NCBI GenBank assembly: GCA_046351595.1
Contig: JAXLYE010000007.1
Location: 62,001 to 126,000, forward strand
DNA: 64,000 nucleotides
Reading direction: 5' to 3'
Source: JAXLYE01 sp046351595
GTDB lineage: Bacteria; Myxococcota_A; Polyangia; Palsa-1104; JAEUJZ01
Shown here in pieces: positions 53,757 through 60,182 of the stretch. Every line of letters begins with the position of its first letter. Within the stretch, counting starts at the first letter, position 1. Both the position numbers and the translations under genes were made by a program. Below the pieces are notes generated by a model. That model had not been told where the DNA came from and did not search any database. It saw nothing but the letters and a program-made list of their open reading frames with translations.

Positions 53757-54287
53757 TCAGGACAGAGGGATCTTGTGCTCGCGCAGCTTGGAGTAGAGCG
53801 AGCGGCGCGAGATCCCGAGCATATCGGCGGTCCGCTGGCGCGAGCGCTGGCAGGCGGCGAAGGTGCAGCGGATCAGCTCGCGCTCGGCCTGCTCGAGGGT
53901 GACGCCGATGGGGAGGGTGATGTGATCGGACGGGAGGGGCGCCGCGGATGCGGACGTCAAGGCATGGCGTAGCGAGCCGCCCGCGCGAGCCGCCAGGTGC
54001 AGCACGACAGCACCCAGCTCGCGCAGCGGGGCGGGGGGCTCGCCAACGATGTGCTGCGCCGTCTCCGCGGCGTGTCGGAGCCGCTCGGAGAGCCCAGCCC
54101 AGCGCGATGCCTCGAGAAGCGGAGGCGGTCCGCTGCTCGGCGCGCTCTGCGGGCTCGTCGCATCGACCGCATGAGACGCAGGCCCGGACGAGCTACCGGG
54201 CCACTCACGGCGAGCCCCGCGCAGCTGCTGGCCCGAAGCCGCTGGCGCCGCGAGGCACGACGTAGGCGCTTGTAGCCCACGGCTCAC
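53757..54287 (-). CDS. Fis-type HTH protein without AAA+ or receiver domain
   Basis: The protein has 176 residues from GTG 54287. Only the C-terminal ~45 residues are a recognisable domain, a Fis/NtrC-type helix-turn-helix: TLEQAERELIRCTFAACQRS, RTADMLGISRRSLYSKLREH. This is the DNA-binding end of sigma-54 activators, but the ATPase and the GAFTGA motif are absent. The N-terminal part has an Ala/Leu-rich helix (LSERLRHAAETAQHIVGE). It might act as a DNA-binding partner or be a broken activator. The true start could be further downstream. It lies divergent from a Ser/Thr kinase gene, which might act on it. Confidence 0.65.
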   Translation of the reverse strand: MSRGLQAPTSCLAAPAASGQQLRGARREWPGSSSGPASHAVDATSPQSAPSSGPPPLLEASRWAGLSERLRHAAETAQHIVGEPPAPLRELGAVVLHLAARAGGSLRHALTSASAAPLPSDHITLPIGVTLEQAERELIRCTFAACQRSRQRTADMLGISRRSLYSKLREHKIPLS

Positions 54288-54455
54288 CCGTCTTTTGCAG
54301 GCTCAGATCGACGGATCCTGATCCGTCCGTTGATTCCAGCCCCACCGTGCGCCCGGCACCGCCGCTTGCCGTCGTGGCCGGACCATGGCCCGCACAACGC
54401 TCGCAACCCCTCGGCGCGCTTGGGGTATGATGAGGAGCTGCAACCTCAGCACCCC

Positions 54456-55880
54456 ATGGCAGCGGCTCCCCCTAGAGGCACAGTTCCCCAGCGCATCGGC
54501 TCGTACCGCGTGGTGCGTGTGCTCGGCTCCGGCGGCATGGGTGCCGTCTACGAGGCGATCAACGACCAGATCTCGCGGCACGCGGCGATCAAGCTGCTGC
54601 ACGCGCGCTTCGCCGAGAACCCGGAGCTGGCGACGCGGTTTTTGAACGAGGCGCGCGCCGTCAACATCGTGCAGCACCCGGGGCTGGTGCAGATCTACGA
54701 GTTCGGGCAGCTCGACGACGGCGGCCCGTACATCGTGATGGAGCTGCTCAACGGCGAGACGCTGCACAGCCGCATGAAGAAGGGCGCGATGCTGCCCGAG
54801 ACGGCGATGCTGATCGGCCGGCAGATTGCCTCGGTGCTGGCCGCCGCGCACGCCAAGAAGATCATCCACCGCGATCTCAAGCCGCAGAACGTGATGCTGA
54901 TCCCGGACCCGGATCTGGCCGGCGGCGAGCGGGTCAAGGTGCTGGACTTCGGTCTGGCGAAGATCATGGAGCAGACCGACGGCAATACGCTGACCAGCAC
55001 CGGCATGATCATGGGCACGCCGACGTACATGGCGCCCGAGCAGTGCCGCTCGGCGCGCGACGTCAGCGATCGCTCGGACGTGTACGCGCTGGGCGTGATG
55101 CTCTACGAGATGATCTCGGGGCAGACGCCGTTCAAGGCCGACAGCGACGCCGAGCTCATGGCCGCGCACATGTACAAGGCGCCGCCGCGGCTGCGCGACA
55201 AGGCCCCGACGGTGATGCCCGAGCTCGGCGCGCTCGTCGAGCGGATGCTGGCCAAGAAGCCGACGGATCGGCCGACGGCGGCCGAGGCGGCGGGGGCGCT
55301 GGCGCAGCTCACCGGGCAGCGCGCCTCGGCGGCGGTGCCGATCCTGTCGACCGAGGGGCTGCCGACCGGAGACGTGAGCGCGCAGGGGCCGACGCTGATG
55401 GACCCGCAGAAGACCAAGCCGCCGGCGTCGCCGGGCGCGGGGTCGCGGCTGTCGCGGGGCCAGCTGACCGTGATCCTCGGCCTGTTGGGCGTGCTGCTCC
55501 TTCTGGGGGTCGCGCTGGTGCTGCGGGATCGGCTGTCCAAGCCGCCGCCGCCGCCGCCGCCGGTCGTTCTGCCTTCGGTCACGTGGTCAATTACTAGCCA
55601 GCCCTCCGGGGCCGAGGTGATCGGCGGGGACAACAAGGTCCTGGGCCGCACGCCCCTGGTGCTGAGCCGTCCCAAGAGTCCCGGCACCGAGGCGCTGACC
55701 CTGCGCGCCCCGGGCCACAAAGATCTGTCGGTCCGCATGGACACCTCCGGCGACGTCAGCACCGAGCTGAAGCTGGAGGCGCTGCCGCCCGAGCCCACCG
55801 AGGACGCCGCGACGCAGAAGGGCAAGGGCGGCAAGAAGACGTCCAAGAAGGGCACCAAGGGCAAGCGCGGCAAGGGCTGA
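54456..55880 (+). CDS. Ser/Thr protein kinase with PEGA-like C-terminus
   Basis: The protein has 474 residues from ATG 54456. The kinase domain (14-275) is complete: Gly loop VLGSGGMGAVYEA, Lys 46 in AAIKLLH, HRDLKPQNVML, VLDFGLAKIMEQ, GTPTYMAPEQCRSARD and RSDVYALGVMLYEMISG. A linker and one membrane helix (LTVILGLLGVLLLLGVALVL) follow, then a PEGA-like domain (WSITSQPSGAEVIGGDNKVLGRTPLVL) and a Lys/Gly tail (KGKGGKKTSKKGTKGKRG). The outer domain would be extracytoplasmic. It likely regulates envelope or development functions, with FHA proteins such as that at 13243 as possible readers. The start could be earlier in the same frame. Confidence 0.9.
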   Translation: MAAAPPRGTVPQRIGSYRVVRVLGSGGMGAVYEAINDQISRHAAIKLLHARFAENPELATRFLNEARAVNIVQHPGLVQIYEFGQLDDGGPYIVMELLNGETLHSRMKKGAMLPETAMLIGRQIASVLAAAHAKKIIHRDLKPQNVMLIPDPDLAGGERVKVLDFGLAKIMEQTDGNTLTSTGMIMGTPTYMAPEQCRSARDVSDRSDVYALGVMLYEMISGQTPFKADSDAELMAAHMYKAPPRLRDKAPTVMPELGALVERMLAKKPTDRPTAAEAAGALAQLTGQRASAAVPILSTEGLPTGDVSAQGPTLMDPQKTKPPASPGAGSRLSRGQLTVILGLLGVLLLLGVALVLRDRLSKPPPPPPPVVLPSVTWSITSQPSGAEVIGGDNKVLGRTPLVLSRPKSPGTEALTLRAPGHKDLSVRMDTSGDVSTELKLEALPPEPTEDAATQKGKGGKKTSKKGTKGKRGKG

Positions 55881-56058
55881 GGGCAGGATGGCCCGGCCGC
55901 CGCGGCCTGCTCGCGGCTCCCGGGCCACGCCCTCGTCTCGGCCCCTGGCCCTCGTCAGGGCCAAATTCTTGACCAGCACGCTATAGTGCCTCCGACCCCC
56001 TGTCGGCGAGGGCTTTCTTCGTCGCTGACAGACTCAATCCAACGGTTGTGAGGCACTC

Positions 56059-57510
56059 ATGCAACCCGAAGCAGGACCCCGCGAGCTCCCCTGGGAGGAG
56101 CAGGCCCTTCACCTGGTGATCGAGACGGTGCAGGAGGCCCTGCACAGCAAGTCCCCGGCAGAGCAGCAGCCGCTGCAGATGGCGCTCATGACGCTGCGCG
56201 GCTTCCTCGCGGCCTCGCGGATGACGGCCGAGGAGGGCGGCGGCAGCCTCGAGCCCTTCCTGGAGCCCATCGCTCCGCCCGACGTCGCGCGCATCCAGGA
56301 CTTCAGCGCGCTGTTGCGCGAGCGGCGGCAGGCGGCGGGCCTGGCGCGCGCAAAGCTCGCCGAGCTGTCGGGCGTGCCGGATGCGGCGCTGCAGATCCTG
56401 GAGAGCGGGACGTACGCGCCGAGCCAGGTGGCGCTCTTGCACCTCCTGTCGGTGCCGCAGCTGCAGCTCGAGACGTTCGACCTGCCGTGGGAGGCCAGCG
56501 CCATCGACCCGAACCTGGCGCTGAACTGCTGGATGGCGCCGGGCTTCGACCCGGTGAAGATGGTCAAGGAGCTGGCGCTGCAGGTGAACAGCCACGGCGG
56601 CCACATCGAGCAGAGCTACCTGTATATGGATCACATGAGCGCCGCGCACTGGTGCGGCATCGCCGAGCAGAAGGACTACGACGCGATGCAGGCCAGCATG
56701 CCGACGGAGCGCTGCGCCAGCCGCATCCTGCGCGCCACCGGCAAGGGCGGCGTCGACGTCATCGCGCTCGGCCCGGGCAGCGCGCGCAACGAGGTGCGGC
56801 TGGCCAAGAACCTGCTTACGCAGGCCGGGCACGCGGACCTGCGGCTGTACCTGCTCGACATCTCGCAGCCGCTGCTGTCGGTCGCGTACCGCCACGCCGC
56901 CGAGGTGCTGGCCGACCACGGCGCCGCGGTCTTCGCCATCCAGGGCAACTTCCACCACCTGCCGCGCTACGGGCAGCTCTTGTACTCGCCGCGGCGCGCG
57001 CACCGGCGGCGCGTCATCACGATGCTGGGCCACACGTTCTCGAACCTTGAGAACGAGCTGCGCTTCATGCGCAACAGCCTGGTCGGCTTTGCCGCCGGGG
57101 ACCTTCTGGCGCTCGACTTCCGGCTGGCCTATGCGCCGGCGGACAAGCCCGACGAGATCCTCAAGAAGGACCCGACGCTGTCGGGGCGGCGGCAGGCGGA
57201 CCTGCGCAACCTGTGGGACCTGTTCCTCTCGGGACCGTTCAAGCGCTACGGCTCGGACAAGGTCGAGCTGGAGTTCTTCCCGACCCTGGACATGAGCTGC
57301 GCGGTGCCCGGCAGCTACGGCGTGGACCTGCGCGCCACGGTCCGCTCGAACGAGGGCATCCGCGAGTTCTCGGTCTACTACAGCCGTCGCTACGAGCCGA
57401 ACCAGCTGGCCACCGCGCTCGCGCGCGAGGGCTGGGAGCTCTTGGAGAGCTGGATGTACGGCGGCAGCTCGGCGCCGTGCCAGCTGATGCTCTTGCGTAA
57501 GTGCAGCTGA
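56059..57510 (+). CDS. XRE-type HTH fused to EgtD-like SAM methyltransferase (paralogue 2)
   Basis: The protein has 483 residues. Helices occupy 1-75. A Cro-like helix-turn-helix follows at ~78-130 (FSALLRERRQAAGLARAKLAEL, VPDAALQILES). The EgtD-like domain lies at ~150-480: VIALGPGSARNEVRLA, LYLLDISQPLLSVAYRH, GNFHHLPRYGQLL, TMLGHTFSNLENELRF and LLALDFRLAYAP. It shares the whole domain order, the DISQPLL, GNFHHL and SNLENE motifs with the gene at 15759. Motif I is less canonical here (GPGSAR against GAGDGT), so catalysis may be altered. No ergothioneine gene is near. A role in SAM- or substrate-dependent regulation is inferred. Confidence 0.75.
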   Translation: MQPEAGPRELPWEEQALHLVIETVQEALHSKSPAEQQPLQMALMTLRGFLAASRMTAEEGGGSLEPFLEPIAPPDVARIQDFSALLRERRQAAGLARAKLAELSGVPDAALQILESGTYAPSQVALLHLLSVPQLQLETFDLPWEASAIDPNLALNCWMAPGFDPVKMVKELALQVNSHGGHIEQSYLYMDHMSAAHWCGIAEQKDYDAMQASMPTERCASRILRATGKGGVDVIALGPGSARNEVRLAKNLLTQAGHADLRLYLLDISQPLLSVAYRHAAEVLADHGAAVFAIQGNFHHLPRYGQLLYSPRRAHRRRVITMLGHTFSNLENELRFMRNSLVGFAAGDLLALDFRLAYAPADKPDEILKKDPTLSGRRQADLRNLWDLFLSGPFKRYGSDKVELEFFPTLDMSCAVPGSYGVDLRATVRSNEGIREFSVYYSRRYEPNQLATALAREGWELLESWMYGGSSAPCQLMLLRKCS

Positions 57511-57713
57511 CCTTTTGTTGCCGCACTGTGTCAGGCGGGCGGCCTGGCCGGTGCGCCCGACCCCGCCCGCTCCGCGCGCACCCGTTCCCAATTCGACACG
57601 GTTCCTGGAAGAGGTGGGCTCCGAGGCTGAGTTCGCCTTGCTGCACGACGCGCTTGCTCTGTCATGCCGCATCGTGTCAAAACGCCGCCAGCAAAAGCTG
57701 TCAGGAGGACACC

Positions 57714-58211
57714 ATGGCCAAGCGTGCACCGGCGCGGCGCCCCGCGAACCCGTCGAAGACCGCCTCGAGCGAGGCGGCCCCAGGCTCCGAGTCGGCCGAG
57801 TCGGCTGAGTCGACCCCGCCCCGTGCGGCGGACCCTGCGCCGGAGGTCGAGGCGCTGCGCGCCGAGCACGAGCGGCTCGTCTCGGCGCTGCGCGGGCAGC
57901 AGCTGCAGCAGGTCGACGCGCTCAGCCGCGAGCACGAGCAGCTCGTGGCCAAGCTGCGCGCCGAGCTGCGTGATGCGCAGGCGAAGATCGAGACGCTCGG
58001 CCACGAGCTCGCCCGCGCCCAGCAGGAGCACCGCTCGGCGGTGTCGCAGCTGCAGACCGGCCTGGAGTCGGAGCAGCGCCGCGCCGACGGGCTGGCCGCC
58101 TCGCTGCGCGAAACCGAGACCAACCTGCTCATGCGCCTGGGCCGCCGCCTCGAGCGCTACCCGCGGCTCAAGCTGGCGGTGCGGCAGCTCACCGAGCGCC
58201 TCGGGCTGTAG
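57714..58211 (+). CDS. Coiled-coil protein of unknown function
   Basis: The protein has 165 residues. ATG 57714 follows tcaggagg, a strong site. A basic, Ala/Ser/Pro-rich N-terminus (KRAPARRPANPSKTASSEA) is followed by an ~85-residue coiled coil (VEALRAEHERLVSALRGQ, EHEQLVAKLRAELRDAQAKI, SQLQTGLESEQRRADGL). It ends with a short Arg/Leu helix (LLMRLGRRLERYPRLKLAV). No enzyme motif is seen. It lies 203 bases after the HTH-methyltransferase gene with no clear gene between, and it may be co-transcribed with it. Confidence 0.75.
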   Translation: MAKRAPARRPANPSKTASSEAAPGSESAESAESTPPRAADPAPEVEALRAEHERLVSALRGQQLQQVDALSREHEQLVAKLRAELRDAQAKIETLGHELARAQQEHRSAVSQLQTGLESEQRRADGLAASLRETETNLLMRLGRRLERYPRLKLAVRQLTERLGL

Positions 58212-58212
58212 G

Positions 58213-58308
58213 CAGCCCGTCAGTCAATCAGCCCGTCAGTCAATCAGCCCGTCAGTCAATCAGCCCGTCAGTCAATCAGCCCGTCAGTCAATCAGCCCGT
58301 CAGTCACT
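58213..58308. repeat. 16-bp tandem repeat x6
   Basis: Six copies of cagcccgtcagtcaat (the last with one change) fill the gap between the convergent coiled-coil and phospholipase-like genes and run into the last codons of the latter. The unit is not a multiple of three, so it is not selected as coding. Confidence 0.95.
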
Positions 58309-59787
58309 CAGGTCGATGGCGCCGAGCGCCTGGCCGGCCTGCAGCCACGACAGGGTGCGCTCGGTGTCGCTGCGGCGGTCGACCAGGTGCATCGGCACCC
58401 GGCCTTGCCGCAGCGCGTGATCGAGGCCGGGCTGGCTGTTTTTGCCCGAGAAGCGCAGCGCCTCGCGCAGGCGCACCGGCACCTTGGGCAGATCCGTCGG
58501 CGGCGGCGCCGGGTTCTTGATGCGCAGCGGGTCGATGCACGGCGACAGGTCACGCGCCGCGGTCATGCGCTTGCTCAGCGACGCGATGCCGTGCCGGGTC
58601 ATCAGCGTCGCGCCGACCGAGGTGTGATCGAACCGCGTCGACTCGACGTGGGCGCTGCGCACGGTGCCGCCGATAAGCAGCGTCGGCACGCGGAAGCCGA
58701 GCTGCTGGAAGTCGGCGAGCTCGTCCTGCGCCGTCGGCGGCGGCACGTGATCGTGGAAGCCGCCGTGCTCGTCGTAGGTGATGCACAAGAGCGTGCGCGC
58801 CCACTGCGGGCTCTTTGCGATGGCCTGCACGATGCTGGCGATCAGCGCCTGCCCGAGCTGGATGTTGTGGCTCGGGTGGTCGTCGTTGGTGAGGAAGTCC
58901 GGATCGATGATCGAGAAGGCCGGCAGCGTGCCGTTTCTGCAGTCGCTGAAGAAGTCGTCGATCTTCGCGCACGGGTTCAGCGCCAGCAGCTTGCTGGGGT
59001 AGGCGCCCATGTACCAGGCGACGGGGCCGACGAAGTAGTTCTTGGCCGAGCGGCCCTTGTCCTTCATCCGCTCCCAGATCGTCGTCGGCCCGCCCAATAG
59101 GTAGGACGAGTTGTCCTTCTTGCCGCCCGAGGTCCCGGCGTGCAGGTAGAAGCGGTTCGGCCACGTCGGGCCCATGACCGAGCAGAACCAGCGATCGCAG
59201 ACGGTGAAGCGGTCGGCGAGCGCATAGTAGAACGGCAGCTGGGTGCGGTCGTGGAAGCCCATCACCTCGTCCTGGCTCTTGCCGGCGTGGGCCTTGACGA
59301 AGCCGTCGTTCTTGCCGCTGTTCCACTGACGGTGGCAGGCGTCCCAGCCGTGCGGCGGATCCTCGGGGGTGAAGTCGTCCAGGCGGAACACGGTGACCGG
59401 GTTGCCGCTGGGGTCGGGGTTGCTCTCGCGGCCGTTCAGCCCGTCGGGGCGCCGCTTGCCCGGGTACTTGGCATCGCTGGCGAGCGAGCCGAGGTAGTGA
59501 TCGAACGAGCGGTTCTCCATCATCAGCACGACGATCGCGTCGATGCCGCCGAGCAATTGCGCCGGCGTCAGCACCGGCTCCGCCAGATCCGGCGGGGCGG
59601 TGGTGCCCAGGTCCGGCGGGTCCGCAGCGTCGGTGGACGGCGGCGCCAGATCGTAGGGACTGTCACCGGCCTGCGGGCCGCTGTCGCCGCAGCCGACGGC
59701 CAGCGCCGTCACGCCGAGGCCCAGGTGCTGCAGCGCCTCGCGGCGCGTAATCTCGCTGCGGAGTCTCCTTGGGGGACGGTTCGCCAT
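58300..59787 (-). CDS. Phospholipase C/acid phosphatase-family Tat lipoprotein
   Basis: The protein has 495 residues. The signal TRREALQHLGLGVTALAVGC contains a twin-arginine motif and a lipobox (Cys 33), so it should leave through the Tat system and be lipid-anchored. A Pro/Asp/Thr linker follows. The phosphoesterase domain has IDAIVVLMMENRSFDHYLGSL, the metal-binding and nucleophilic region of the PLC/AcpA family, then GWDACHRQWNSGKNDGFV, FHDRTQLPFYYALADRFTVCDR and CITYDEHGGFHDHVPPP. It would cleave phosphodiester or phosphomonoester bonds of phospholipids or related esters outside the cytoplasm. It is divergent from the fused ethanolamine ammonia-lyase gene. Confidence 0.85.
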   Translation of the reverse strand: MANRPPRRLRSEITRREALQHLGLGVTALAVGCGDSGPQAGDSPYDLAPPSTDAADPPDLGTTAPPDLAEPVLTPAQLLGGIDAIVVLMMENRSFDHYLGSLASDAKYPGKRRPDGLNGRESNPDPSGNPVTVFRLDDFTPEDPPHGWDACHRQWNSGKNDGFVKAHAGKSQDEVMGFHDRTQLPFYYALADRFTVCDRWFCSVMGPTWPNRFYLHAGTSGGKKDNSSYLLGGPTTIWERMKDKGRSAKNYFVGPVAWYMGAYPSKLLALNPCAKIDDFFSDCRNGTLPAFSIIDPDFLTNDDHPSHNIQLGQALIASIVQAIAKSPQWARTLLCITYDEHGGFHDHVPPPTAQDELADFQQLGFRVPTLLIGGTVRSAHVESTRFDHTSVGATLMTRHGIASLSKRMTAARDLSPCIDPLRIKNPAPPPTDLPKVPVRLREALRFSGKNSQPGLDHALRQGRVPMHLVDRRSDTERTLSWLQAGQALGAIDLSD

Positions 59788-60044
59788 GGGTCACCTCGTA
59801 GCGGCTCACCGCGAGCCGGGGCGCCGGGCGGGCAGGCAGGCGCTCCCGCGTCGGAGCGCCGCTTGGATCTTCTTCCGTTGCGTCGCGAGCTGCCCGGGCC
59901 GCGCGGTCCCAGCGGTTGAGCGAAGCTGCGCGCATTTTAGGTGCTTGCTCCGGCCGGTGCAGCGGGAAATGATGCACCGCATGACGATCGGGTGGTTGAG
60001 CGCTCACCTGCTCAGCGGTCGGCGCCTCGACCCCCGCGGCCTCT
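59788..60044. other. Divergent intergenic region before repeat copy B
   Basis: No gene is supported between the phospholipase start (59787) and the repeat element (60045). Promoters for the minus-strand gene should lie here. The element, a 12-base spacer and the ribosome binding site of the ethanolamine ammonia-lyase gene make up the rest of the 395-base gap. Confidence 0.4.
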
Positions 60045-60160
60045 CATACATGGGGCACTTTCCCGTGCCCCCTCCACCGGTCAAGCCGGTGGAGCCTCCC
60101 CCCCGCCGCGCGTTTCTCGCGCGGGGTTTCGCACCGGACTTTGTCCGGCGCCCTATGTAT
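60045..60160 (-). repeat. Multi-hairpin palindromic element, copy B
   Basis: This 116-base element is the second copy of the repeat at 12685-12797, in reverse orientation. Ends: ATACATGGGGC (left) and GCCCTATGTAT (right). The hairpins CCGGAC-ttt-GTCCGG, CCGCGCG-tttct-CGCGCGG type and GGGGCAC/GTGCCCC are shared with copy A. The variable stem here is CTCCACCGG-tcaag-CCGGTGGAG, quite different from copy A but again self-paired. It ends 12 bases before the ribosome binding site of the fused ethanolamine ammonia-lyase gene, so it would lie in that gene's leader or promoter. Confidence 0.75.
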
Positions 60161-60182
60161 CACGACAGCAGAAGGAGTGATC

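Noticed and set aside
59788..60182. Cobalamin riboswitch before the B12-dependent lyase
   Set aside because: No B12-box-like sequence or matching fold was seen. The structured DNA there is the repeat element also found at 12685, beside an unrelated gene.
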